Part shown: piece by piece, positions 19,736 to 28,209 of the stretch
Position numbering within the stretch: the first letter of the stretch is position 1
Layout of the letters: each line of letters begins with the position of its first letter
From: a virus
DNA length: 36,737 bases
IMG/VR virus record: IMGVR_UViG_3300036770_001983
Location: 1-36,737 of that record
Strand: one strand, 5' to 3'
Notes under the pieces: model-generated
The model's input: the letters and a program-made list of their open reading frames with translations, nothing else
Database searches by the model: none
What the model was told of the DNA's origin: nothing
Translations under genes and position numbers: made by a program

Positions 19736-21583
19736 ATGCTCTACTTCGGTATACCCATCCGCAACGGCCTGCCCATCGGTCTGGGTTCGGTAGCCGGGTT
19801 TGGCATTGCACCGTTTTCTCCCGAGTCGCTGTTTGAGAACGGCGAACAAGGCGCGTGGTACGACCCCAGCGACTACAGCACGCTGTTCACCGACTCCGCA
19901 GGCACCACGCCCGTCACTGCCGTGGAGCAGTTTGTGGGGCTGATGTTGGATAAGTCGAAGGGGTTGGTGCTGGGGCCGGAGTTGGTGACGAATGGGGATT
20001 TTTCGTCGGGGACGACGGGGTGGACTGGAATAAATTCTACTCTTGCTGTAGTTGGGGGGGCTGTTGAAATAACGGCAACCGTTTCTGCGCAAGCTCGCGC
20101 ATCACAAGCAGTAACTACTGTTTCTGGGCGCTGGTACGAAGCAAGGGCCACAATTTGGCAAGGAACTGGCGCTGTAAATGTAGATTTGCTTGTTTCGGGT
20201 ATTGCTTCTAGCGCCGCTGTTTCTTCCACTACGCCAACAGCAGTTGTTGTTAGGTTTTTGGCTACCTCGTCGTCAACCACTATTCGCGTCGGATCAGCAG
20301 GCTCCGCAGTCATTGGAACAACTTTTTTTGCCGACAACATCTCCGTCCGCGAACTCCCCGGCAACCACGCCTTCCAAACCAGCTCCGCAAAACGCCCGAA
20401 GCTGGCGGCGCGGTATAACTTGCTGACTTATTCGGAGGAGTTTGATAATGGGGCGTGGACGAAGACAGGCTTCTTAGCCTTCGGCAGCGGATCTGTAGCA
20501 AACACAACTGCGACGCTTGATCCTATCGGCGGCAACACTGCGGATTTGATTGTTGAAAACAACGCTAATTCTATTCATGCAACGCAAAGTCTGACTATTG
20601 CAGGCTCTGCAAATACTTCGTACACGCTAAGCAGGTATATTAAAAACGCCAGCGGATCTCGCTGGTTTCTGTTGGGCATAAACGAAGCCACATCCAACGC
20701 AGTTGCATTTTTTCATTTTCAGCCATCAACTAACACACAAGGTGTTGTAGGTGTAACTAGCGCAGCATGGTCTGGCGCAACAGCACAAGTTACTTCTTTG
20801 CCAAACGGTTGGTATAGAGTTTCTCTAACTGCTACACTTACTTCTGCGGCAAATATCAGCGACTTTTCTAGATACAAAACCGTAGACAACGGACCATCTT
20901 CTTACGCTGGCGACGGAACATCAGGGATGTACCACTGGGGCGCAGACCTACGCCCCGCCAGCCAAGCCACGGGCCTGATCGGCCCCACCTACCAGCGCGT
21001 AGCCGCAGCGACGGTGTACGACACTGCGGGGTTCTTGCCGTATCTGGCGTTTGATGGGCTGGATGATTCGATGTCTACCAATAGCATTGACTTCAGTGCT
21101 ACCGACAAGATGACGGTGTTTTCTGGTTGGCGCAGATTAGCAAATGGCGGAGTTACGCTTGAGTTGAGTAGTGCCGTTGCGTCAAATGCCGGGTCGTTTT
21201 ATGTTTTTGCTGGCGACAGAAATCTTGCAACTGGTGCAAGATGGACTGTTTCTTCTCGTGGAACAGCGGCGGATAACGCAAATCAAGCTGTTGAAACGGC
21301 CGCAAATTACAGCGCTCCATTAACCAATTTGGTTACTGGTCTTTTTGATATTTCTGGTGACCTGACAACTCTAAGAATTAATGGAGCCCAAGTCGGTACT
21401 GCTACCGGCGATCAAGGCACCGGCAACTTCGGCAACTATCCGCTCTACATCGGCATGCGCAACAACGCAAGCCTGCCATTCACAGGCTGGCTGACAAGCC
21501 TCATCATCCGTGGAGCACAGTCCACGCAAAGCCAGATTGAGGCAACAGAGGCGTGGGTCAACGGGAAAACTGGAGCTTACTGA
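19736..21583 (+). CDS. Modular beta-sandwich structural protein with carbohydrate-binding-like domains
   Basis: 615 residues in modules. A short N-terminal segment (FSPESLFENGEQGAWYDPSD) is followed by a carbohydrate-binding-like unit (ELVTNGDFSSGTTGWTG ... FFADNISVRELPGN, about 81-209). A second unit starts with NLLTYSEEFDNGAWTKTG, and a C-terminal LamG/concanavalin-like unit has LAFDGLDDSMSTN and LYIGMRNN. Such proteins are surface decorations or receptor-binding proteins. DNA composition alternates: GC-rich joints flank AT-richer module interiors (about 20030-20335, 20560-20900 and 21120-21410), suggesting module swaps. It lies between portal and scaffold rather than with the tail fibers. 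Confidence 0.72.
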   Translation: MLYFGIPIRNGLPIGLGSVAGFGIAPFSPESLFENGEQGAWYDPSDYSTLFTDSAGTTPVTAVEQFVGLMLDKSKGLVLGPELVTNGDFSSGTTGWTGINSTLAVVGGAVEITATVSAQARASQAVTTVSGRWYEARATIWQGTGAVNVDLLVSGIASSAAVSSTTPTAVVVRFLATSSSTTIRVGSAGSAVIGTTFFADNISVRELPGNHAFQTSSAKRPKLAARYNLLTYSEEFDNGAWTKTGFLAFGSGSVANTTATLDPIGGNTADLIVENNANSIHATQSLTIAGSANTSYTLSRYIKNASGSRWFLLGINEATSNAVAFFHFQPSTNTQGVVGVTSAAWSGATAQVTSLPNGWYRVSLTATLTSAANISDFSRYKTVDNGPSSYAGDGTSGMYHWGADLRPASQATGLIGPTYQRVAAATVYDTAGFLPYLAFDGLDDSMSTNSIDFSATDKMTVFSGWRRLANGGVTLELSSAVASNAGSFYVFAGDRNLATGARWTVSSRGTAADNANQAVETAANYSAPLTNLVTGLFDISGDLTTLRINGAQVGTATGDQGTGNFGNYPLYIGMRNNASLPFTGWLTSLIIRGAQSTQSQIEATEAWVNGKTGAY

Positions 21584-22029
21584 TGGACGTCTTCCGCACC
21601 CTCATCGTCACAGCCGAAGAAGCCCCCCTAGCCCGCCTAGTCTGCTCCACGCTGGGCGGCGTTCCCTACGAGGGTATGTTCGAAGTCGGCTTGTCGCCCA
21701 CTGGCAATGAGCCTGCCACGCACTACATCAGCAGCGGCGGCGTGGGCGAGAACTTTGCCAAGCTGGCACCGTTCAGCACGTGGGCCTGGGAGCAACCCGA
21801 TCCCGATCAGCCTGGGCAGTGGGTGGAAACGGAGTACAGCCCTGGCTATCCGGAAATCACTGCCGAGCGTTGCGTCGAAGCCGGGCTGGAGGTGACGCCC
21901 GAGGCCATCGAGTACATGTACGCCGCATCTGACGTGACGGACGAGCCGTGGCAGACGGCGCTGCAACGCCTTGGCCTTCAGCGCATCATTCCTCCTGAGC
22001 CTGTGGCCACCTCGGAGCCGCTGACGTGA
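21583..22029 (+). CDS. Hypothetical virion-region protein (148 aa)
   Basis: 148 residues from the ATG at 21583, which overlaps the previous stop (TGATG) and has GGAG seven bases before it. The N-terminus FRTLIVTAEEAPLARLVCSTLGG and THYISSGGVGENFAKL are followed by an acidic helical C-terminus. I recognise it only as the kind of small protein found next to phage surface-decoration genes. Coupling to the 615-aa protein suggests a chaperone or partner role, as inference. Confidence 0.7.
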   Translation: MDVFRTLIVTAEEAPLARLVCSTLGGVPYEGMFEVGLSPTGNEPATHYISSGGVGENFAKLAPFSTWAWEQPDPDQPGQWVETEYSPGYPEITAERCVEAGLEVTPEAIEYMYAASDVTDEPWQTALQRLGLQRIIPPEPVATSEPLT

Positions 22030-22283
22030 CACCCAAACCCGCCCGTGGCCTGATTGCGTGGGTGCTGCGCCGCACGGGTTTTGCGGGCGTGGCGCTGGCT
22101 CCGTTCGGGATTTACATCCTGCCAGAACACATGTACAGCGACAGCCTGATCCGGCACGAACAGGCGCACTGGAAGCAATGGCAGCGCATGGGCACGGTGA
22201 AATACTACGCGACCTATGCCTACCAAGTGCTGAGATACGGATACCGCAACGCCCCGATGGAGCGCGAGGCGCGCGGCGAATAA
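22026..22283 (+). CDS. Small HExxH-motif protein, putative minimal zincin
   Basis: 85 residues. After a hydrophobic N-terminal segment (FAGVALAPFGIYILPE, 19-34) comes LIRHEQAHWKQWQRMG, where His44-Glu45-x-x-His48 is the zinc-protease HExxH pattern. YYATYAYQVLRYGYRNAPMEREA follows, with Glu79 or Glu81 as a possible third ligand. Small phage and bacterial proteins of this style exist and are unassigned. It could be a metallopeptidase, or a zinc-stabilised membrane-associated protein. GTG start overlapping the previous stop (GTGA). It precedes the scaffold gene. Confidence 0.72.
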   Translation: MTPKPARGLIAWVLRRTGFAGVALAPFGIYILPEHMYSDSLIRHEQAHWKQWQRMGTVKYYATYAYQVLRYGYRNAPMEREARGE

Positions 22284-22328
22284 TTCGCGTGGTATATTCC
22301 GCGCATCCTTACCGGCCAGGCTGACCGG
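22276..22328 (+). promoter_or_regulatory. Candidate promoter and hairpins before the scaffold gene
   Basis: TGGTATATT (22290-22298) fits an extended -10 element. It follows the palindrome GCGAAT-A-ATTCGC (22276-22288), which contains the stop codon of the upstream gene. An imperfect hairpin (CCGGCCAG ... CTGACCGG, 22312-22328) lies in the predicted leader. No clear -35. It may boost scaffold and coat expression or process the mRNA. Confidence 0.4.
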
Positions 22329-22346
22329 GGATTCCACAGGAATCAA

Positions 22347-23123
22347 ATGGACGCAGATCAACTGCCCGTAGCGGATGCCGCGCCAGCGGTAGACGTGCAA
22401 GCACCCGAGGCGACGGCCGCCCCGGACAGTGCTGTTGATACGCCGGTCGATCAGCAGAGCAGGACTTTCACGCAAGAGGAAGTCGACGCGCTGATCACCA
22501 AGCGGCTCGCAAAAGAGCAGCGCAAGTGGGAAAGGAAGCTCTCGCAACCTGCCCCGGCGGCAAAACCTGTAGCGGCTACGCCAGCACCTACTGCTGACCA
22601 GTTCGCCAGCGTCGATGAGTACGCGCAAGCGCTCGCCGAACGCAAGGCGCAGGAACTGTTGCAGCAGCAAGAACTGCGGCGCCAACAGGAAACGCTGCTG
22701 GAGTCATATCAGGAGCGCGAAGAGGCTGCGCGGGAAAAGTACGACGACTTTGAGCAAGTCGCACTGAACCCGAGGCTGCCGATCACGACCCTGATGGCGC
22801 AGACGATCCAGGCATCCGACATCGGGCCTGACATCGCCTACTACTTGGGCTCAAACCCCAAGGAAGCGGAGCGGATTTCCAGACTGCCGGCTTTTCTGCA
22901 GGCCAAAGAGATCGGAAAGATTGAGGCGAAGGTTTCGTCCAATCCGCCCGCCAAGAAAACCACTGCGGCTCCGTCGCCCATCAAACCCGTTACCGCTCGG
23001 TCTGCGTCTACGACGTATGACACCACTGACCCGAGGTCTGTGAAGAACATGACTACGAGTGAGTGGATTGAAGCCGAGAGGTTGCGGCAGATGCGCAACG
23101 CAGAAGCACGTGGCGTCCGCTAA
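22347..23123 (+). CDS. Scaffolding protein
   Basis: 258 residues, mostly helical and charged: Ala/Pro/Asp-rich N-terminus, FTQEEVDALITKRLAKEQRKWERKL (about 41-65), a long Gln/Glu coiled coil (ALAERKAQELLQQQELRRQQ) and a basic C-terminal region with WIEAERLRQMRNAE. P22-type scaffolds have this organisation, with a basic C-terminal helix-turn-helix that binds coat protein. It lies immediately before the coat gene, as in P22. AGGAATCAA precedes the ATG. Confidence 0.9.
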   Translation: MDADQLPVADAAPAVDVQAPEATAAPDSAVDTPVDQQSRTFTQEEVDALITKRLAKEQRKWERKLSQPAPAAKPVAATPAPTADQFASVDEYAQALAERKAQELLQQQELRRQQETLLESYQEREEAAREKYDDFEQVALNPRLPITTLMAQTIQASDIGPDIAYYLGSNPKEAERISRLPAFLQAKEIGKIEAKVSSNPPAKKTTAAPSPIKPVTARSASTTYDTTDPRSVKNMTTSEWIEAERLRQMRNAEARGVR

Positions 23124-23141
23124 TTTCTGAAAGGAATTGTC

Positions 23142-24344
23142 ATGGCTCAATCGCTTCTTACGATTGACATGATCACCAACAAAGCGTTGGAGATCCTCGA
23201 GAACAACCTCGTTCTCACCCGCAACGTCAACCGCCAGTACGACAGCTCGTTCGCTGTCGAAGGCGCCAAGATCGGCGACACGCTGCGCATCCGCCTGCCG
23301 GATCGTGCGTTGGTCACCGACGGTGCTGCCCTGGGCGTCCAAGAGGTCAATGAGCAGCAGACCACGCTGACCATTTCCTCGCAGAAGCACATCGGCGTGA
23401 ACTTCACGTCTGCCGAGATGGCTCTGTCGTTGGACGACTTCGCTGATCGCATCCTGAAGCCGCGCGTGTCGCAACTGGCCGCCAGCATCGACGCTGACGT
23501 CGCCAACTCGTTCAAGAGCATCTACCAGTCGGTCGGCACCCCCGGCACGACGCCTGCGACCAGCCTGGTGCTGCTGCAGGGCAACCAGAAGCTGAACGAG
23601 GCTGCTGCCGTGATGAGCCCGCGCTACGTCACCGTCAACCCGGCGGCGAACGCGGCTCTGGTGGAAGGCATGAAGGGTCTCTTCAACCCGACCTCGACCA
23701 TCTCGCGCCAGTTCAAGAACGGCATGATGGGCGAGGGCATCCTCGGGTACGACGAGATCAACATGTCTCAGTCGATCAAGCAGCACACCAACGGCGACTG
23801 GGGTACTGCGATCGAAGTGGACGGCACGATCTCGACTCAGGGCACTTCGCAGGTGGCCATCACCTTCACCGGGTCTTCCAAGACTTGGAGCGTCGGTGAC
23901 GTGTTCACGATGGAAGGCGTGTATGCGGTGAACCCGCAAACGCGTGAGTCGACCGGCTCGTTGCAGCAGTTCGTGGTGACCGAGGCGCTGACGGCTTCGT
24001 CCAGCGGCACGCTGAAGTTCTCCCCGGCGCTGTACACCTCGTCGCACGCTCTGGCAACGGTGACCGCCTTCCCGGCCGACAACGCCGACATCACGATGCT
24101 GGGCTCTGCTGCTGGCCAGTACGCGCAAAACCTGATTTACCACAAGGATGCGATCACGTTTGCGACTGCTGACCTGCTGCTGCCGCAGGGCGTGGACATG
24201 GCCTCGCGCAAGGTCCACAACGGCATCTCGATGCGGATCGTGCGCCAGTACGACATCAACAACGACCGGATGCCGTGTCGTATCGACGTCCTGTACGGGT
24301 ACTCCGTGATCCGGCCGCAGATGGCTGTTCGTCTCTGGGGGTAA
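23142..24344 (+). CDS. Major capsid (coat) protein, P22 type
   Basis: 400 residues (P22 gp5 is 430). Typical motifs: TIDMITNKALEILENNLVLTRNVNRQYD, IRLPDRALVTDG, HIGVNFTSAEMALSLDDFADRIL and RYVTVNPAANAALVEGMKGLFN, then the C-terminal GISMRIVRQYDINNDRMPCRIDVLYG. P22-type coats have an HK97 fold with an extra I-domain; the region about 240-330 (VAITFTGSSKTWSVGD VFTMEGVYAVN) fits it. AAAGGAATTGTC precedes the ATG. GC-rich with strong codon bias, as expected for an abundant protein. Confidence 0.95.
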   Translation: MAQSLLTIDMITNKALEILENNLVLTRNVNRQYDSSFAVEGAKIGDTLRIRLPDRALVTDGAALGVQEVNEQQTTLTISSQKHIGVNFTSAEMALSLDDFADRILKPRVSQLAASIDADVANSFKSIYQSVGTPGTTPATSLVLLQGNQKLNEAAAVMSPRYVTVNPAANAALVEGMKGLFNPTSTISRQFKNGMMGEGILGYDEINMSQSIKQHTNGDWGTAIEVDGTISTQGTSQVAITFTGSSKTWSVGDVFTMEGVYAVNPQTRESTGSLQQFVVTEALTASSSGTLKFSPALYTSSHALATVTAFPADNADITMLGSAAGQYAQNLIYHKDAITFATADLLLPQGVDMASRKVHNGISMRIVRQYDINNDRMPCRIDVLYGYSVIRPQMAVRLWG

Positions 24345-24349
24345 TCGAC

Positions 24350-24598
24350 ATGCCGAACACCAAGCCCATTGGTGTGGCGTACGAGGACCAGCAACTCGAT
24401 GGTGCAATCGTCGGCGCAGCCGGCGGCACCGTCGGGTTCTACGGGACCACGCCCGTCACGCAACGCGCAGCGGCGATCCAGGCGGCCTCGGTCGTCTCGG
24501 TTTCGTCCTACATCTCCGTGGCTTCCAATCTGGCGGCATGGGCCGCCGAAGTGAACGCCACCCTCACGGGCCTCGGCTTGTGGAAAGGCGGCGCGTAA
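24350..24598 (+). CDS. Head-fiber-like decoration protein, copy 1
   Basis: 82 residues from ATG 24350. The conserved C-terminal pattern GFYGTTPVTQRAAAIQAASVV ... NATLTGLGLWKG is typical of small phage proteins placed after the coat gene, which I take as head-fiber or decoration proteins. It lies six bases after the coat stop. Its C-terminal 58 residues are about 74% identical to those of the next gene, so the two are tandem paralogs. Confidence 0.8.
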   Translation: MPNTKPIGVAYEDQQLDGAIVGAAGGTVGFYGTTPVTQRAAAIQAASVVSVSSYISVASNLAAWAAEVNATLTGLGLWKGGA

Positions 24599-24619
24599 GC
24601 GCCAGAAAGGAATCGCATC

Positions 24620-24910
24620 ATGGCTTTCTCTGCTCCGAAAATCGGTGACGGCGAACAGATTGGCGACGGCAACACCGCCGAAACCCTGAACGTCGGCCGC
24701 TCCGGCCAGCCCGTGGCCGTGCAGTCCTCGGCCGCCGGCACGCTGGGCTTTTACGGCGCCACGCCGGCTGCGCAACGTGCGGCCGCCATCCAGGCCGCGT
24801 CTGTGGTTTCTGCCACGTCGTGGGCCAGCGTCGTCAGCAACCAAGCGGCTTTCAACGCCGAAGTTGCTGCCACGCTGACTGGCCTGGGCCTCTGGAAGGG
24901 CGCGGCGTAA
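24620..24910 (+). CDS. Head-fiber-like decoration protein, copy 2
   Basis: 96 residues: a distinct N-terminus (SAPKIGDGEQIGDGNTAETLN) and then the shared GFYGATPAAQRAAAIQAASVV ... AATLTGLGLWKGAA region. GAAAGGAATCGCATC before the ATG is similar to the coat leader. The stop overlaps the glycosyltransferase-like gene as TAATG. Differing N-termini suggest the two copies attach differently or to different sites. Confidence 0.8.
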   Translation: MAFSAPKIGDGEQIGDGNTAETLNVGRSGQPVAVQSSAAGTLGFYGATPAAQRAAAIQAASVVSATSWASVVSNQAAFNAEVAATLTGLGLWKGAA

Positions 24911-25599
24911 TGCCGAGGGTTGTCTTCTGCGTGCCGACCGTCAAGCGGCCTTACCAGCAGTGCCTTGACAGTCTGGAAGCATCCCTACCGTTGCTTGATG
25001 CTGCTGGCATTGAGCATGGGATGGTCAACGAAGTAGGCAACCCGTACATCAGCGCAGCACGGGCAACCATGCTGCGCAAAGCGCTGGATGCCAAGGCAGA
25101 CATCGTGGTTTTTATCGACCACGACCTGTCTTGGCGTCCAGCCGATATGCTGAAGTTGGTGCAGACCGAGGGCGACGTCGTTGGCGGCACCTATCGGTTC
25201 AAAGCCGACGAGGTGTCCTACATGGGCACCATCCACAGCACGCATGCAGGCACGCCAGTTGTGCGGGCCGATGGCGCGATCAAAGCGCGCTTGCTACCTG
25301 CGGGCTTCCTGAAGGTCACTGCGGCCGCTGTGGACCGTTTTATGACCGCCTACCCGGATCTGTGCTACGGCGAGAAATATCGTCTGAGCGTGGATCTGTT
25401 CAACCACGGCGCACACAAGGGTGTCTGGTGGGGCGAGGATTACGCCTTCTGCCGGCGCTGGGAAGAAATGGGCGAAGACGCTTGGCTGGTGCCGGATCTG
25501 CAGCTTGATCACCACAGCGTCGACCGCTCTTACCCTGGCAACTTCCACATGTACTTGCGGCAACAGCCCGGAGGCGACCTATGGCAACCATCTACCTGA
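24910..25599 (+). CDS. Glycosyltransferase-like protein (GT-A type)
   Basis: 229 residues from the ATG at 24910 (TAATG overlap). The fold signature is RVVFCVPTVKRPYQQCLDSLE (a nucleotide-binding start), NPYISAARATMLRKAL, VVFIDHDLSW with a DxD-like Asp70-His71-Asp72, and VGGTYRFK. Later KVWWGED-like acidic (GVWWGEDYAFCRRWEEMG) and DHHSVD motifs could form the active site. GT-A enzymes transfer sugars from nucleotide-sugars. Placement directly after the decoration genes suggests it modifies a virion protein, but host surface or DNA targets are possible. The 3' end overlaps the next gene by 19 bases. Confidence 0.85.
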   Translation: MPRVVFCVPTVKRPYQQCLDSLEASLPLLDAAGIEHGMVNEVGNPYISAARATMLRKALDAKADIVVFIDHDLSWRPADMLKLVQTEGDVVGGTYRFKADEVSYMGTIHSTHAGTPVVRADGAIKARLLPAGFLKVTAAAVDRFMTAYPDLCYGEKYRLSVDLFNHGAHKGVWWGEDYAFCRRWEEMGEDAWLVPDLQLDHHSVDRSYPGNFHMYLRQQPGGDLWQPST

Positions 25600-25775
25600 A
25601 GCACCCCGTCCACGGCTACAAAATTGCCACGTTGGATCTGGAAGCAGAATACGACGAACAAAACGGGTGGGAGCGGTATACTCCGGGGGCGCCTGAGTCC
25701 GAACCCGAGCTTCCGGTTAACCGCATGATCAGGCGCAGGCGTATGGAGTCTGCCGATGTCCACCACAGCGGGTGA
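25581..25775 (+). CDS. Small conserved phage protein (64 aa)
   Basis: 64 residues: ATIYLKHPVHGYKIATLDLEAEYDEQNGWERY is a recurrent pattern in short phage proteins next to coat or adaptor genes, followed by a basic RMIRRRRM tail. GGAGGCGACCT precedes the ATG. It overlaps both the glycosyltransferase-like gene and the gp4-like gene by about 20 bases. Function unknown. Confidence 0.78.
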   Translation: MATIYLKHPVHGYKIATLDLEAEYDEQNGWERYTPGAPESEPELPVNRMIRRRRMESADVHHSG

Positions 25776-26475
25776 CCAGATCAATGCAGCGTTAAGGCTG
25801 ATTGGTCAACTGGCCGAGGGTGAAACCCCGTCGGCCGAAACGTCGCAGGATGCTCTTGCGGCGCTCAACCAGATGATTGACTCTTGGTCGATCGAACGCC
25901 TGTCGGTGTTCTCGACGCAGGATCAAGTCTTTACGTGGCCGGCAAACACGGCCTCGCGCACACTCGGGCCGAGCGGCAACTTTGTCGGCAACCGGCCTGT
26001 GATGCTTGATCCGTCGACGTACTTCCGCGACCCTGATTCGGGGATCTCGTTTGGGCTGGTGTTCATCAACCAGCAGCAGTACAACGGCATCGCGCTGAAG
26101 ACGAACAGTTCGACGTACCCGCAGGTCATGTGGACGAACATGACCTACCCGGACATCACGATGACCGTGTACCCAGTGGCCAACAAGGCGCTGGAGTACC
26201 ACATCGTCAGCGTTGAGGAACTGTCGCAACCTGCCACGCTGAACACCACGCTGGCGTTCCCGCCAGGCTATCTGCGGTGCTTCAAGTACAACCTGGCCGT
26301 CGAGATTGCCAACGAGTTTGGCGTTGAACCACCGCCCACGGTGATGCGGATTGCGATGGCGTCCAAGCGCAACCTCAAGCGCATCAACAACCCCGACGAT
26401 CTGATGAGCCTGCCGTACAACCTGATCAATCGCAGGATGCAGCGCTTCAACGTTTACACGGGCATGCCGACGTGA
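25756..26475 (+). CDS. P22 gp4-like head-tail adaptor (packaged-DNA stabilization)
   Basis: 239 residues: GDQINAALRLIGQLAEGETPSAE, LAALNQMIDSWSIERLSVF, TWPANTASRTLGPSG, YPVANKALEYHIVSVEELSQPATLNTTLAFPPGYLRCFKYNLAVEIANEFG and MRIAMASKRNLKRIN are all typical of the P22 tail-accessory factor gp4 family. It docks under the portal and begins sealing the head. The stop overlaps the next start (GTGA). Confidence 0.9.
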   Translation: MSTTAGDQINAALRLIGQLAEGETPSAETSQDALAALNQMIDSWSIERLSVFSTQDQVFTWPANTASRTLGPSGNFVGNRPVMLDPSTYFRDPDSGISFGLVFINQQQYNGIALKTNSSTYPQVMWTNMTYPDITMTVYPVANKALEYHIVSVEELSQPATLNTTLAFPPGYLRCFKYNLAVEIANEFGVEPPPTVMRIAMASKRNLKRINNPDDLMSLPYNLINRRMQRFNVYTGMPT

Positions 26476-28208
26476 AGACGCCGATTCTCGGATCATCCTA
26501 TGTGGCCCGCAGCGTCAATGCTGCGGACAACAGGTGCGTCAACCTGTTCCCAGAAATTGTGCCGGAGGCCGGCAAAGAGCCTGCGTTCTTGCAGCGGTGC
26601 CCTGGGTTGCGGCCGTTGACGCTGATTGGCGATTCTTTAATTGCGTCCGACACGCAGGGCATACGAGGACTGTGGGCCTTTGGCGGATATCTGTATGTTG
26701 CTGCCGGCGGAAAACTGTATCGTGTTGATCAGAATTATGTTCAAACTGAAATTGGCTTGATCAACGGCAGCGGGCCGGTCAGCATGTCCGACAACGGCAC
26801 GCAGTTGTTCGTGGCCTGCAACCCCGACGCGTTCATCTACAACACCAGCACGGGCGTGTTCGCGCAGATCACAGACCCGGACTTTCCTGGCGCTGTCACT
26901 GTGGGCTATCTGGACGGCTATTTCGTGTTCAACGAGCCCAACAGCCAGCGCTTCTGGGTGACGTCGCTGAACGACGGCACTGCCATTGACCCGCTGGACT
27001 TTGCCAGCGCCGAGGGCAACCCCGACGATGTGGTGTCGCTGATGGTCGACCACCGCGAGGTCTGGCTGTTCGGCAACAACACGGTGGAGGTCTGGTACAA
27101 CGCCGGCTTGGCCGACTTTCCGCTGGCGCGCATTGACGGCGCGTTCATGGAGACTGGGTGCCTTGCGCCGTACAGCGTGGCCAAGCTGGACAACAGCGTG
27201 TTCTGGCTGGGCTCTGACGCACGCGGCAACGGCATCGTGTACCGCAATCAGGGCTACAACGCCCAGCGCGTCAGCACGCACGCCATCGAGTGGCAGATCC
27301 AGCAGTACAACGTGCTGAACGACGCCATCGGCTATTCGTACCAACAGGACGGGCACTCGTTCTATGTGCTGACGTTCCCGACCGCGCAGGCGACGTGGGT
27401 GTTTGACGTGGCCACAGGCGCGTGGCACGAACGCGCGTTCTGGGACGGCGTGCGGTTCCGGCGGCATCGCAGCAACTGCCAAGTTAACTTCAATGGCAAA
27501 GTGATTGTTGGAGACTGGGAAAACGGCAATTTGTACGCCTACGATCCCAGCGTCTTTACAGACAATTTTTACCCGCAGCGTTGGTTGCGATCATGGCGTG
27601 CGTTGCCTACAGGGCAAAACAACCTGAAGCGCACGGCGCAGCACATGCTGCAGTTGGACTGCGAATCTGGGGTAGGCGCAAACAACAACATTATCAACTG
27701 GCAGTTGGTAGCAGACAAACTGTTGCTTGCTGTTCGCGCAATTCAGCCAGAAAAAGCATTGTTTGACGAAATAATTGACGGCAAGCGGCTTGGCAGAATT
27801 ACAACACTTGGCACAGCAACGCCCCTTAACATCACAGACTGGCGTTATTTAATTGGATATATTTATAACAACGTTCTTGGCAATCTAGTAGATGCCGAAA
27901 AAAAAGATTTTATTGAAAACTTTATGGGTCCAGTTTTTGCCGCAGATTTGCAAAAATATGATGGCTACGCAATCAGTTCTAAGCAAGGAAATGTCATGCT
28001 CCGCTGGTCCGACGACGGCGGCCACACCTGGAGCAACGAGCACTGGGCCAGCATGGGCAAACTCGGCGAGTACGGCAAGCGCGTCATCTGGCGTCGGCTG
28101 GGCATGACGACCAAACTGCGGGATCGTGTGTACGAGATCAGCGGCACAGATCCGGTGAAGATCGCCATCATGGGTGCGGAGTTGTCTGCCACCCCGACGA
28201 GCGCGTGA
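26472..28208 (+). CDS. P22 gp10-like packaged-DNA stabilization protein with inserted domain
   Basis: 578 residues against 472 in P22 gp10. The family pattern is clear: ILGSSYVARSVNAADNRCVNLFPE, ELCPGL-like RCPGLRPL, DHREVWLFGNNTVEVWYNAG, FPTAQATWVFDVATGAWHERAFWDGVRFRRHR and the C-terminal RWSDDGGHTWSNEHWASMGKLGEYGKRVIWRRLG. Between LDCESGVG (396-402) and NVMLRWSDDGG (507 on) is an extra segment of roughly 100 residues encoded by much more AT-rich DNA (about 27680-27995), with helical content (NVLGNLVDAEKKDFIENFMG). The protein forms the hub that closes the head. GTG start in a GTGA overlap. Confidence 0.9.
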   Translation: MKTPILGSSYVARSVNAADNRCVNLFPEIVPEAGKEPAFLQRCPGLRPLTLIGDSLIASDTQGIRGLWAFGGYLYVAAGGKLYRVDQNYVQTEIGLINGSGPVSMSDNGTQLFVACNPDAFIYNTSTGVFAQITDPDFPGAVTVGYLDGYFVFNEPNSQRFWVTSLNDGTAIDPLDFASAEGNPDDVVSLMVDHREVWLFGNNTVEVWYNAGLADFPLARIDGAFMETGCLAPYSVAKLDNSVFWLGSDARGNGIVYRNQGYNAQRVSTHAIEWQIQQYNVLNDAIGYSYQQDGHSFYVLTFPTAQATWVFDVATGAWHERAFWDGVRFRRHRSNCQVNFNGKVIVGDWENGNLYAYDPSVFTDNFYPQRWLRSWRALPTGQNNLKRTAQHMLQLDCESGVGANNNIINWQLVADKLLLAVRAIQPEKALFDEIIDGKRLGRITTLGTATPLNITDWRYLIGYIYNNVLGNLVDAEKKDFIENFMGPVFAADLQKYDGYAISSKQGNVMLRWSDDGGHTWSNEHWASMGKLGEYGKRVIWRRLGMTTKLRDRVYEISGTDPVKIAIMGAELSATPTSA

Positions 28209-28209
28209 G

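Noticed and set aside
22851-24407. 518-codon minus-strand frame across scaffold and coat genes
   Set aside because: Antisense to the coat gene; Arg/His-rich shadow composition.
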